Positions 44,894 through 53,145 of a DNA stretch of 64,000 bases are shown here, piece after piece (position 1 is the stretch's first letter; each line of letters starts with the position of its first letter). The notes beneath the pieces were generated by a model that saw only the letters and a program-made list of their open reading frames with translations, searched no databases and had not been told where the DNA came from. The DNA lies in the NCBI RefSeq assembly GCF_004078655.1, contig NZ_RZNC01000005.1:124001-188000 (forward strand), in the 5' to 3' direction. This stretch comes from Labedella populi. GTDB taxonomy: Bacteria; Actinomycetota; Actinomycetes; Actinomycetales; Microbacteriaceae. The translations under genes and the position numbers were made by a program.

Positions 44894-46483
44894 TCAGAGA
44901 GCGCTGACCGCGGAGCGTTCGATGGCGAGCCCCGACTCGTAGCGCGCGAGGTAGACCCTGAAGCCCGCGACGTCGTCGGGCGCGGGTGCCGCGGTGTCGA
45001 TCGCGGCACCCGCGAAGACGTGGTCGTGGAGGTAATCGCCGAGAGACGCACCGGACGGAGCCGCCGAAAGGTACGACGCGAGGACGGCGATGCCCCACGC
45101 GCCGCCCTCCGACGCGGTCCGCATGACCGCGACGGGCGCATCGATCGCGGCGGCCAAGAACCGCTGCGCGACGCCCGCCGTGCGGAAGACGCCGCCGTGG
45201 GCGAACATCGTGTCGAGGGCGACGCCCTCATCCGCGAGAACGCGCATGCCGAGGCTTAGGGTCCCGAAGACGCCGTAGACCTGTGCCCGCATGAAATTCG
45301 CGAGCGTGAAGCGACTGTCCGGGGCGCGGACGACGAGAGGCCGCCCCTCGTCGAGACCCGCGATCGGTTCACCCGCGAGATGGTTGTACGCGAGTAGTCC
45401 CCCCGCGTCGGAATCGCCCTCGAGCGCTTCGCGGAAGAGCGTCTCGAAGGCGGCGTCCGCGTCGACCGGGGCTCCGGAGGCTTCGGAGAAGCGCCGGAAC
45501 AGTCCCACCCAAGCGGCGAGTTCACTCGCGCCGTTGTTGCAGTGCACCATCGCGACGGGATCGCCCCCCGGCGTCGTGACGACGTCGAGTTCGGGGTGCG
45601 GGTGCTGCAAGGGGCGTTCGAGGACGACCATCGCGAAGATGCTCGTCCCGGCGCTCACGTTGCCGGTGCGCGGCGAGACCGCTCCCGTCGCCACCATGCC
45701 GGTTCCGGCGTCACCCTCCGGCGGGCACATCGGGATACCCGGGCGGAGCGCTCCCGTCGGATCGAGAAGGGCTGCGCCGTCCGCCGTGAGCTCTCCCGCC
45801 GGACGTCCCGCCGCGAGCACGGTCGGCAGCACGTCGGGGAGTCGAAACCCCGGCGTGGTGGGAGCCACGAGGTCGTCATAGCGCGCGAGGAGGTCGGCGT
45901 CGTAATCGGTCGTCGACGAGTCGATCGGGAACATGCCGGACGCGTCGCCCACCCCGAGGACCTTCTCACCCGTGAGCCGCCAGTGGACGTAACCCGCGAG
46001 CGTCGTCACGAACCGGATGTCGGGGACGTGCGGCTCCGCGTCGAGTACCGCCTGGTGCAGGTGCGCGATCGACCAGCGGAGGGGGATGTTGACACCGAAC
46101 AGTCCGGAGAGCTCCTCCGAGGCGCGGCCCGTCGTGGTGTTGCGCCACGTCCGGAACGGAACGAGCAGTTCGTCGCTCTCGTCGAACGCGAGGTAGCCGT
46201 GCATCATCGCCGAGATCCCGATCGCGCCGACGGTCTCCGGTCGGACGCCGTAACGACGCTCGACATCGGCCACGAGGTCGGCGAAGGCCGCTCGAAGACC
46301 CGTCCACACGTCGTCGAGCGAGTACGTCCACATCCTGTCGACGAATGCGTTCTCCCAGTCGTGGCTCCCGGTCGCGAGCACGTCCGACGGGTCCTCCCCG
46401 ACGAGGCAGGCCTTGATGCGGGTGGAACCGAGTTCGATGCCGAGGGACGTGCGCCCAGCGAGGATCGCCTCTGCGCCGCTCAT
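44894..46483 (-). CDS. araB: Ribulokinase (FGGY family)
   Basis: The 529-residue protein is an FGGY carbohydrate kinase: [20 protein letters not shown] at the N-terminus binds ATP phosphate, [14 protein letters not shown] near residue 96 follows, and the C-terminal [20 protein letters not shown] and [13 protein letters not shown] blocks form the ATP site. In arabinose operons it phosphorylates L-ribulose. The ATG overlaps the araD stop. Alone it could be a xylulokinase; the araA/araD context decides. Confidence 0.9.
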   Translation of the reverse strand: MSGAEAILAGRTSLGIELGSTRIKACLVGEDPSDVLATGSHDWENAFVDRMWTYSLDDVWTGLRAAFADLVADVERRYGVRPETVGAIGISAMMHGYLAFDESDELLVPFRTWRNTTTGRASEELSGLFGVNIPLRWSIAHLHQAVLDAEPHVPDIRFVTTLAGYVHWRLTGEKVLGVGDASGMFPIDSSTTDYDADLLARYDDLVAPTTPGFRLPDVLPTVLAAGRPAGELTADGAALLDPTGALRPGIPMCPPEGDAGTGMVATGAVSPRTGNVSAGTSIFAMVVLERPLQHPHPELDVVTTPGGDPVAMVHCNNGASELAAWVGLFRRFSEASGAPVDADAAFETLFREALEGDSDAGGLLAYNHLAGEPIAGLDEGRPLVVRAPDSRFTLANFMRAQVYGVFGTLSLGMRVLADEGVALDTMFAHGGVFRTAGVAQRFLAAAIDAPVAVMRTASEGGAWGIAVLASYLSAAPSGASLGDYLHDHVFAGAAIDTAAPAPDDVAGFRVYLARYESGLAIERSAVSAL

Positions 46484-47220
46484 CGGCGCTCGTCCGATGC
46501 CTGGCCGTACACGTTCTGGTACCGCGAGAAGAGCGCGTCGACGCGATCCTGCGGGATGGGGATGAGCGGACCGGCCTCGCGCGCGATGTGCACCGTGCGG
46601 GCCGCGTCCTCGCACATCACGGCGGCCTTCACGGCATCGGCCGCGTCGACCCCGATCGTGAAGGGGCCGTGGTTCTGCATGAGGACCGCACGGGATCGGT
46701 GACCCGACAGCGTCTCGACGATGCCCCGGCCGATCGAGTCGTCGCCGATGATCGCGAACGGGCCGATCGGGATGGGCCCGCCGAACTCATCGGCCATGCC
46801 CGTGATGACGCACGGGATCTCCTCGCCGCGGGCCGCCCAGGCGACCGCATACGTCGAGTGGGTGTGCACGACGCCGCCGACGTCCGGCATGTTCCGGTAG
46901 ACGTAGGCGTGGGCCGCGGTGTCGCTCGACGGGGTGCGTTCGCTGCCCGGCGTACCGGGGAGGACGCTGCCGTCGAGGTCGCACAGGATCATGCTCTCGG
47001 GGGTGAGGTCGTCGTATGAGACCCCGGACGGCTTGATGACGAAGAGATCGGCACCGGGGACACGGCCGGAGACGTTTCCGCCCGTCCAGACGACGAGCCC
47101 ATAACGGACGAGCTCTCCGTGGAGCCGGGCGACGTCCGCCCTGACGGTCTCGATCGCCGACAGGATGTCCGGATCCGAGAGGTGGGGCGGGGGCGTCGTC
47201 GCCGCGGCAGGGCTCGTCAT
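46480..47220 (-). CDS. araD: L-ribulose-5-phosphate 4-epimerase
   Basis: The 246-residue protein is a class II aldolase/epimerase: GGNVSGRVPGADLFVIKPSGVSY near residue 46, and zinc-site histidines in VVHTHSTYAVAWAARG near residue 114 and LMQNHGPFTIG near 182. It turns L-ribulose 5-phosphate into D-xylulose 5-phosphate. GGAGAAAC precedes the ATG. It is the first gene of the operon, 52 bp downstream of the operator. Confidence 0.95.
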   Translation of the reverse strand: MTSPAAATTPPPHLSDPDILSAIETVRADVARLHGELVRYGLVVWTGGNVSGRVPGADLFVIKPSGVSYDDLTPESMILCDLDGSVLPGTPGSERTPSSDTAAHAYVYRNMPDVGGVVHTHSTYAVAWAARGEEIPCVITGMADEFGGPIPIGPFAIIGDDSIGRGIVETLSGHRSRAVLMQNHGPFTIGVDAADAVKAAVMCEDAARTVHIAREAGPLIPIPQDRVDALFSRYQNVYGQASDERR

Positions 47221-47271
47221 ACGTTTCTCCAGTGAAAGTGGTCGAGCGCCGGCTCCCACCGGCTCCGAATG

Positions 47272-47287
47272 ATGTTACCGGTAACAT
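47272..47287. promoter_or_regulatory. Perfect 16-bp operator ahead of araDBA
   Basis: ATGTTACCGGTAACAT is a perfect palindrome in the gap between araD and the LacI-family gene. Size and central CG fit LacI/GalR-type operators. It likely binds the adjacent regulator and represses araD-araB-araA until a pentose is present. Confidence 0.85.
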
Positions 47288-47343
47288 GCTCTCGCCGCCA
47301 GAGGCCCGGTCTGCGCAGGCCCGAACACCGAGATCCGATCGGA

Positions 47344-48369
47344 TCAGCGCGAGAAGGCCTCCGTCGATGCCCTCACGACGAGCCGTGGTGCCGCCGGCTC
47401 CGAGCCCGTCTCGCCGAGCACGGCGTCGATGGCGCGACGCGCCTCGCCGGCCACATCCACGCGCACGGTCGTGAGCGCCGGCGTGTAGAACGCCGCATCC
47501 GGGTTGTCGTCGAACCCCACGATCGAGACGCCGCCCGGAACCGCGATGCCGCGCGCGGTGAGGCCCGCCATGAGGCCGAGCGCCATCTGGTCGTTGGCGA
47601 CGACGATCCCCGTCGGCGTGTTCCTGCCGACATTCCTGCTGTTGTCCGTTCCGGCGTTCCTGCCCGCGAGCAACGTTTCGACTGCTTCCGCCAGTGCGTG
47701 GCCGGAGGACGCCGTCCAGTCGCCCTCCCAACGCGCGACGACCTGGACGCCAGACCGCGCCGCCGCCATGGCGACGCCCGCACTCCGGACCGAGGACTCC
47801 AACCAGTCAGACGGGCCGGCGATCTCGGCGATCCGGCGGTGACCGAGATCCGCGAGGTGTGTGACGGTGAGTGCCGCCCCGTCCGCCTGACGTGCCCCCG
47901 GTTCGGCGTGAAGCGACACGACCGGGATCGTGATGGCCGCCTTCTCGACAGCCGCACGCGTGCCCACATGAGGCGCGACGAGCACGATACCGTCCACGCC
48001 TTGGGCGAGGAGATGTCCGACCGCCGCGAGCACCGACTCGGCGTCGTCCGCGTCGGCGTAGGCCGTCGCGATCCAACGTCCCCGCTCGCGAGCCGCCGCC
48101 TCGAGGGCCGTGATCCCCGCCGACGGACCGTACAGCGAGGTGTCGGAGGCGACGACCCCGATGATGCGTGAACGACGTGTGCCGAGAGCGCGCGCCGCGT
48201 TGTTGATGCGGTAGTCGAGCGACGCGACCGCGTCGAGCACCCGTTGGCGCGTCTCGTCCCGGATGCCGGGGTAGTCGTTGAGCACACGCGAGACCGTCTG
48301 CGTCGAGACGCCGGCGAGACGCGCGACGTCACGGACGCCGACCGGCCGACCCGCTTCGCTCTCGCTCAT
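47344..48369 (-). CDS. LacI-family regulator of arabinose operon
   Basis: The 341-residue protein has a LacI HTH (VRDVARLAGVSTQTVSRVLND, then hinge YRINNAARALGTRR) and a periplasmic-binding-protein-like sugar domain (residues about 62-341). It is followed by the araDBA operon in the same direction and lies next to a perfect operator. A GTG directly before the ATG could also start it. A GCTCGGTACCGAGC palindrome 22 bp upstream may be an autoregulatory site. Confidence 0.9.
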   Translation of the reverse strand: MSESEAGRPVGVRDVARLAGVSTQTVSRVLNDYPGIRDETRQRVLDAVASLDYRINNAARALGTRRSRIIGVVASDTSLYGPSAGITALEAAARERGRWIATAYADADDAESVLAAVGHLLAQGVDGIVLVAPHVGTRAAVEKAAITIPVVSLHAEPGARQADGAALTVTHLADLGHRRIAEIAGPSDWLESSVRSAGVAMAAARSGVQVVARWEGDWTASSGHALAEAVETLLAGRNAGTDNSRNVGRNTPTGIVVANDQMALGLMAGLTARGIAVPGGVSIVGFDDNPDAAFYTPALTTVRVDVAGEARRAIDAVLGETGSEPAAPRLVVRASTEAFSR

Positions 48370-48390
48370 CACGGCTCAGCGTAGCGCCGT

Positions 48391-48404
48391 GCTCGGTACC
48401 GAGC
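48391..48404. promoter_or_regulatory. 14-bp palindrome upstream of the LacI-family gene
   Basis: GCTCGGTACCGAGC is a perfect palindrome 22 bp before the regulator start and just upstream of a TACGCT hexamer (minus strand). It differs in sequence from the araDBA operator, so it may bind another factor or be a coincidence of GC-rich DNA. Confidence 0.4.
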
Positions 48405-48477
48405 CCCGAGGGCCGTGCCTCGCTCAGGGCGCGTCCTCCCTGGTCGCGTCCGCCCTGAGGCCCTCACCCGGCGGGTT

Positions 48478-48537
48478 TGCGTACGCAACGGACAACGGCG
48501 GGTGGAATTGCACCCGCCGTTGTCCGTTGCGTACGCA
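48478..48537. repeat. 60-bp palindrome, family B, copy 2
   Basis: It begins and ends with TGCGTACGCA, and its arms continue through ACGGACAACGGCGGGTG / CACCCGCCGTTGTCCGT around GAATTG. Length is 60 bp. It lies between two divergent start regions, which is not a terminator position. Confidence 0.88.
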
Positions 48538-48564
48538 GTTGCTCGGGTGTGGCACAGTCGGTCC

Positions 48565-49395
48565 GTGACGACTCTCCCCGCGCGCGCACCCGGCACCACC
48601 CTCATCGCCGGATGCGGGAAGCTCGGCACGGCGCTCGGCCATCGCATCATCGCCGCGGGGGGCCGGGTCGTCGCGCTCCGTCGCGACGTGAGCGGCGTTC
48701 CGCCGACGTTCTCGTCGATCGCGGCGGACCTCTCCGAACCGAGCGCCACCCCGCTCCCCCACGCCGACTCCCTCGTTGTGACCCTCACGCCGAGTGCCGT
48801 GAACGGCGGCTACCGGACCGCCCTTTCCGGGTTGACCGCGGCACTGCCCACGCGGCCCACCCGCACCGTCTTCGTCTCGTCGACCGGCGTCTTCGAGAGC
48901 TGGCGTGGCCCCCAGCCGATCACGGAATCCGGCGAACCCACGGGTGAGACCGAGCGGGCGCGGATGCTGATCGACGGAGAGTCGGCCGCCGTCGACATCC
49001 TCGGCGCGATCATTCTCCGCCCGGCCGGGATCTACGGTCCGGGCCGCGACTTCCTCATCCGGCAGACCCTCACGGCACCCTCGGTCGACGGTGGGCGGAT
49101 GACGAACCGGATCCACGAGGCCGACCTCGCCCGTGCGCTCGAGGTACTCCTGACCATGGAGGCACCTCCACGCGTCCTCCACGCCGTCGACGAGGAACCG
49201 GCGGCACTCCGCGCGGTCGTCGACCACATCGCATCACGGCTCGGTGTCACGGCACCGCCCACGGCTGAGAGCAACGAACCGAGCGGCAACGCCTTCGACG
49301 GGACGGCACTCCGCTCCGTGCTCGGCCACCTCGAGTATCCCGACTACAGGGTCGGCTACGACGAACTCGTCGCCGCCCACGGCCGTCAGGACTGA
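48565..49395 (+). CDS. NAD(P)-binding epimerase/dehydratase-like protein
   Basis: A 276-residue protein with a Rossmann start TTLIAGCGKLGTALGHRI, the STGVFESW block near residue 98 and RPAGIYGPGRDFLIRQ near 152, similar to the YeeZ-type SDR family. A catalytic Tyr-x3-Lys is not obvious (YGPGR instead), so it may bind a cofactor without full dehydrogenase action. CACAGT lies 6 nt before the GTG start: leaderless pattern. It is bracketed by family-B palindromes at 48478 and 49417. Confidence 0.75.
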   Translation: MTTLPARAPGTTLIAGCGKLGTALGHRIIAAGGRVVALRRDVSGVPPTFSSIAADLSEPSATPLPHADSLVVTLTPSAVNGGYRTALSGLTAALPTRPTRTVFVSSTGVFESWRGPQPITESGEPTGETERARMLIDGESAAVDILGAIILRPAGIYGPGRDFLIRQTLTAPSVDGGRMTNRIHEADLARALEVLLTMEAPPRVLHAVDEEPAALRAVVDHIASRLGVTAPPTAESNEPSGNAFDGTALRSVLGHLEYPDYRVGYDELVAAHGRQD

Positions 49396-49416
49396 GCCGC
49401 CTCGACAGTCCACAAT

Positions 49417-49475
49417 CGCGTGCGCAACGGCGACTGCGGGTGCAATTCCACCCGCAGTTGTCCACTGCGCACGCG
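49417..49475. repeat. 60-bp-class palindrome, family B, copy 3
   Basis: Ends CGCGTGCGCA and TGCGCACGCG, with inner stem CTGCGGGTG / CACCCGCAG around CAATTC. It is the most diverged copy of the family, about 59-60 bp. It lies between two convergent genes. Confidence 0.8.
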
Positions 49476-49520
49476 ATCGCCCCGTGCGCGAGGGGGCTGC
49501 GGCACGCCGCGGCGTCCCAA

Positions 49521-50519
49521 TCACGTGACGGTCGAGGGGCCCGTCGCGGCCGCGGTGGCCCGAGCCGCCAGCGCGGCGAACGCTGTACGCAGCTCGAGCG
49601 GATGAACGTCCGAGAGGGGCACCTCCCAGCGACTGAGGGTGGCGGCGAGGCTCCCCCACGACCACGAGCCCAGCCGGACGCGCGACCGCTCATCGTCGAG
49701 CGTCTCCGCGGTCCCGTCCCCGACGAAGGGTGCGACGTCGGCGAGCGCCGCATGCACCGTCGCCTCGCCCCAGCACGCCCAGCTGCCCTCGCCGTCGGAC
49801 CCGCGGAAGCGCGCAGACAGGTAGCGCGCAGGATCACCGCCGGGGACGACGCGGGGCGCGAACCGACGCCCGTTGTGGCTGCGGAGCTCCATGCGATCGA
49901 CGCGGTAGACCCGCCACTCCTCGTGCTCGGCGGAATAGCCGATCAGGTACCAGCAGCCGACGTGCAGGAGCAGGTGATGCGGTTCGATCCTGCGCACGCG
50001 GTCCTCCCAAGACACGCCCGGAGAGGCGTAGCCGAAGCGCAGTTCCTCCCCCGCCCGGATCGCCTCGCCGACCCGGAGGAGGACGGCCGGATCGACGACG
50101 GTCGGCGCTCCCCCGGTCGGCGCCGCTGAGACGGACACGAGACCCGTGATGCGGTGCGCGAGGTGCGAGGGCATGAGACGCGACATCGTACCGAGGGCAC
50201 GCTCCGCCGCTTCGTCGAGATCCGCCCCGAGCGCCCCCGCGGTCCGCAATGCGAGCACGATGGCGACGACCTGCTCATCATCGAACCGCAGCGGCGGCAG
50301 CCGGGAACCGGCCTGCAAGCGGTATCCGCCGTCCGGACCGCGCGTGGCGTCGATCCGGTAGTCGAGTTCGCGCAAGCGGCCGATGTCGCGGCGCACGGTG
50401 CGCTCGCTCACGTCGAGCCGACGGGCGAGCGCCGGTGCCGGCCAATCACGCCGCGTCTGCAGGAGCGACAGCAGCGCGAGCAGTCGCTTCGACGTGGAAG
50501 GCGAATCGGAGACCGGCAT
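49521..50519 (-). CDS. WYL-domain transcriptional regulator
   Basis: The 332-residue protein has a DeoR-like HTH (residues about 8-58; WPAPALARRLDVSERTVRRDIGRLRELDY), then GGYRLQAGSRLPPLRFDDEQ and a WYL domain with WYLIGYSAEHEEWRVYRVDRM near residue 195. Such regulators bind small molecules or nucleic acids. It is divergent from the VOC gene 111 bp away. GAGAGG precedes the ATG. Confidence 0.9.
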   Translation of the reverse strand: MPVSDSPSTSKRLLALLSLLQTRRDWPAPALARRLDVSERTVRRDIGRLRELDYRIDATRGPDGGYRLQAGSRLPPLRFDDEQVVAIVLALRTAGALGADLDEAAERALGTMSRLMPSHLAHRITGLVSVSAAPTGGAPTVVDPAVLLRVGEAIRAGEELRFGYASPGVSWEDRVRRIEPHHLLLHVGCWYLIGYSAEHEEWRVYRVDRMELRSHNGRRFAPRVVPGGDPARYLSARFRGSDGEGSWACWGEATVHAALADVAPFVGDGTAETLDDERSRVRLGSWSWGSLAATLSRWEVPLSDVHPLELRTAFAALAARATAAATGPSTVT

Positions 50520-50630
50520 GGGGACATCCTCTCTCACATACCGGACGTTCCCTGACCGCAATGGCACGGACCCTGGTCTCACCCCAATCGGTAATGACAC
50601 GAGCGGACGCTCACCTATCGAGGAGACACC

Positions 50631-51083
50631 ATGACCCTGACCACGACGACCCACCTCAACTTCCACGGCGAGGCACGAGAGGCCCTCGCGTTCTACGCCG
50701 CGGCCTTCGGTGGCGACAGCACCGTCACCACGTATGGGGACCTCGGCATGCCGGCCGGCCTCCCCGACAGCGACAAGGTGGTCTTCGGCGCCGCCTTCTC
50801 TCCCGTGGGATTCCGAGTCATGGCGTACGACGTACCCGGGCGGAGCGAGCCGCGAGCGGTGGCGGCCACCCACCGAGAGAACGGCACGACTGTGACGGAC
50901 TCACCGTTCTTCGTCGCATTCGGCGGCGACAGTCTCGGCGAGGTGACCGGCCCGTGGACCGCGCTGTCCGAGGGCGCAACGGTCATCGAGCCGCTCGCCG
51001 CATCGGCCTGGTCCCCCGGGTTCGGCATGCTCACCGATCGCTTCGGGGTCACGTGGACCGTGAGTGTGGCGCCCGCCTCCTGA
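50631..51083 (+). CDS. VOC (PhnB-like) family protein
   Basis: A 150-residue protein of the vicinal-oxygen-chelate fold: HLNFHGEAREALAFYAAAFGGD at the start and a DRFGVTWTVSV end. PhnB-like members often lack the metal site; function is unknown. GAGGAG precedes the ATG. The divergent WYL regulator probably controls it. Confidence 0.88.
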   Translation: MTLTTTTHLNFHGEAREALAFYAAAFGGDSTVTTYGDLGMPAGLPDSDKVVFGAAFSPVGFRVMAYDVPGRSEPRAVAATHRENGTTVTDSPFFVAFGGDSLGEVTGPWTALSEGATVIEPLAASAWSPGFGMLTDRFGVTWTVSVAPAS

Positions 51084-51156
51084 CGTGAGGCCGCCGGGCC
51101 CCCGAATGCCTGAACACCAGGTCTGCTGGGCAGGGCGCATCGGTTAGCATTCCGGG

Positions 51157-51384
51157 ATGACGAAGCGAACGCCGACCGAGGACGTTGTGATCGGTGGAGA
51201 GATGATCCGCCTCGGGCAGTTCCTCAAGTTCGCCGGGATCCTCGACTCCGGGGGCGAGGTGAAGGAGATCATCGCCGACGGTCTCGTGACCGTGAACGGC
51301 GAGGTCGACCGGCGCCGGGGGCGGCAGCTCGCCGTCGGGGACGTCGTGGGGTTCGAGGGGCGCCGGTTCCGCGTCAGCGCGTGA
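51157..51384 (+). CDS. S4 RNA-binding domain protein
   Basis: The 75-residue protein is a stand-alone S4 domain: IRLGQFLKFAGILDSGGEVKEII, then GLVTVNGEVDRRRGRQLAVGDVV. It resembles ribosome-associated or stalled-ribosome rescue factors of the YbcJ/RqcP type. A TAGCAT hexamer lies 6 nt before the ATG, so the mRNA is likely leaderless. Confidence 0.9.
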   Translation: MTKRTPTEDVVIGGEMIRLGQFLKFAGILDSGGEVKEIIADGLVTVNGEVDRRRGRQLAVGDVVGFEGRRFRVSA

Positions 51385-51609
51385 TACTCGGGTCGTCAGC
51401 CGTTCGCCGGCTCAAGCGACCCCGTCCCCGTGATCCGGACGTAGTCAGGCCGAGGAAGCCGTGACGGCCGACGTCGGGAAGGCGTCGTCCCCCGGTGGGC
51501 GGGCCGACATCGTAACCGGGGGCCACGGGAAGAGGTCAAGTGCTCGACCGAAGGGGGAGTCGCTTCTTACCGTCGTCTTGAGGATGCGCTGACCGACGGA
51601 GGGGACGAG

Positions 51610-51894
51610 ATGAATCACACGTTGATCCTGGGCGGACGATCGTATCCGCTCGACGTCGCGCAATCGGTCGACGGGTTGGAGGAGGACATCCTCACTGCGG
51701 CGCGCGACGGCGGGCGGTTCGTCGTCGTGACGCTCGCCGGCGGGAGCCGCCTGTCGTGCCTCGTGACGCAGGGCGTCTCGATCGCGATCGAGGAGGCGGC
51801 CCCGCTCGAGTTCACGGACCAGGAGGAGCCGCCCGCTCCCACGGGGCGCCGCCTGCACGCCGTCGGCCCCCCGCCGTCCACCCACACGGGATGA
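51610..51894 (+). CDS. Small hypothetical protein
   Basis: A 94-residue protein with a conserved-looking N-terminal part (HTLILGGRSYPLDVAQSVDGL) and a proline-rich C-terminus. GGAGGGGACGAG precedes the ATG, supporting real translation. No known family is recognised. The 225-bp gap before it holds no other feature. Confidence 0.6.
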   Translation: MNHTLILGGRSYPLDVAQSVDGLEEDILTAARDGGRFVVVTLAGGSRLSCLVTQGVSIAIEEAAPLEFTDQEEPPAPTGRRLHAVGPPPSTHTG

Positions 51895-51918
51895 CAGCGA
51901 TCCACCCGCCGGCCCACG

Positions 51919-53058
51919 TCAGTCGTCGAGGAGGAACGACTGGATCGCGGCGGCGGCAGCCCCTCGCGCCCATTCGTCGAAGCCGCTCGGATCCCTCACG
52001 ATGCGAACCGGTCCCGCGAGTGGTCGCCGGTCCGCGTCGAGCGCCGCGCGCACCTCGGATCGCGCGATGTCGTACAGCGCCACGCCGTCCCCCGCGATGA
52101 CGATGTCACTCACGCTCGTGAGATTGGCGACGAGGGCGAGGAGCCGACCGAACGCGGCACCGGACATCCGGACGACCGCCGCGGCCTCCGCCTCTCCCCC
52201 GTGGGCGAGCCGCAACACGTCGGCGTAGTCGAGGGAGCGGCCGATGCGTGAGGACGCTTCCCCGACGATCCCCGGGATCGTGAGCATCGCCGATGCACAC
52301 CCGACGTGGCCCTCCACGCACGTCCACCCGTCGGAGCGGAGCGGGAGATGCGCGGCCAGTCCGACGCCCGAGTCGGGACGGGCGACGACACGGTCGTCGA
52401 TGACGAGCCCGTAGCCGACGCCCATGCCGATGGTCACGACGGCCACGTCGCGGAGTCCGCGGCCGGCGCCGAACCACTGCACCGCTCGAGTGAGTGCGAG
52501 CACGTCGTTCTCGATGACGAGGGTCTCATCGGAGCCGGAGCCGCCCCGGAGCATCTCGCGCAGCGGCACGTCGCGCCACTCGAGGTACGGAGCGTGCCGC
52601 ACGACACCGTCGGGATCGACGAGTCCGCCGAGTCCCACCCCGATCGCGAGGACACGCTCGCCGTGCGTGATGTCGGCTACGAGCCCCCTGAGCATCGCCG
52701 CGACCGCCTCGGGGCGACGGTCTTCGAGAGGCCGCTCCGCCTGGCGCAGGACTCGGGCACGGAGATCGGTGGCGACGACGGTCATAGCGTCCCCGGTGAG
52801 TTTCGCGCCCACGACGACGCCGAGGTCGAGTCGCACGTCGAGGGGCCGAACGGGGCGGCCGAGCGCCTTGTCCGCGGGCCCGTGACCCTCGACGATGAAA
52901 CCGGCGTCGGTGAGCATCCGGGTCAATCGGGACAGGCTCGCGGGCGAGAGGCCGAGGGTCCGCCCGAGTTCAGCGCGTGTCACGGGGCCGTGGATGAGGA
53001 TCTGGCGGGCGAGCTCTCGGGCGGACGGGATCAGCCCGCCTGTCGTGATCTGCTTCAT
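51919..53058 (-). CDS. ROK-family transcriptional regulator
   Basis: The 379-residue protein has an N-terminal winged helix (residues about 18-65; ARQILIHGPVTRAELGRTLGL, SPASLSRLTRML) and a ROK sugar-kinase-like domain (AIGVGLGGLVDPDG near 150; GMGVGYGLVIDD near 215). The zinc motif C-x-C-G-x-x-G-C of the family is altered to CVEGHVGC near 250, so it has probably lost kinase function. It is divergent from the alpha-galactosidase, with a palindromic operator between them. Confidence 0.88.
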   Translation of the reverse strand: MKQITTGGLIPSARELARQILIHGPVTRAELGRTLGLSPASLSRLTRMLTDAGFIVEGHGPADKALGRPVRPLDVRLDLGVVVGAKLTGDAMTVVATDLRARVLRQAERPLEDRRPEAVAAMLRGLVADITHGERVLAIGVGLGGLVDPDGVVRHAPYLEWRDVPLREMLRGGSGSDETLVIENDVLALTRAVQWFGAGRGLRDVAVVTIGMGVGYGLVIDDRVVARPDSGVGLAAHLPLRSDGWTCVEGHVGCASAMLTIPGIVGEASSRIGRSLDYADVLRLAHGGEAEAAAVVRMSGAAFGRLLALVANLTSVSDIVIAGDGVALYDIARSEVRAALDADRRPLAGPVRIVRDPSGFDEWARGAAAAAIQSFLLDD

Positions 53059-53110
53059 CGTCCGATCCCCTCCGCGCTGCACACCGGTCAGCCCGCGGCG
53101 ACCGCCCGGC

Positions 53111-53145
53111 TTGACCGCACTTTATTTCTACCGTAGAAATAAGTC
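53111..53145 (+). promoter_or_regulatory. Alpha-galactosidase promoter with overlapping ROK operator
   Basis: TTGACC (53111-53116) and TAGAAA (53134-53139) are 17 bp apart, and the ATG starts 6 nt later, as for a leaderless mRNA. A palindrome at 53122-53142 (TTATTTCTAC, one base, GTAGAAATAA) covers the -10 site. Binding there would block the promoter. The ROK regulator divergent on the left is the likely ligand-sensing repressor. Confidence 0.8.

Noticed and set aside
43249-49475. Possible CRISPR-like array from the family-B repeats
   Set aside because: The copies are palindromes far apart, with genes rather than spacers between them, and no cas genes exist in the window.
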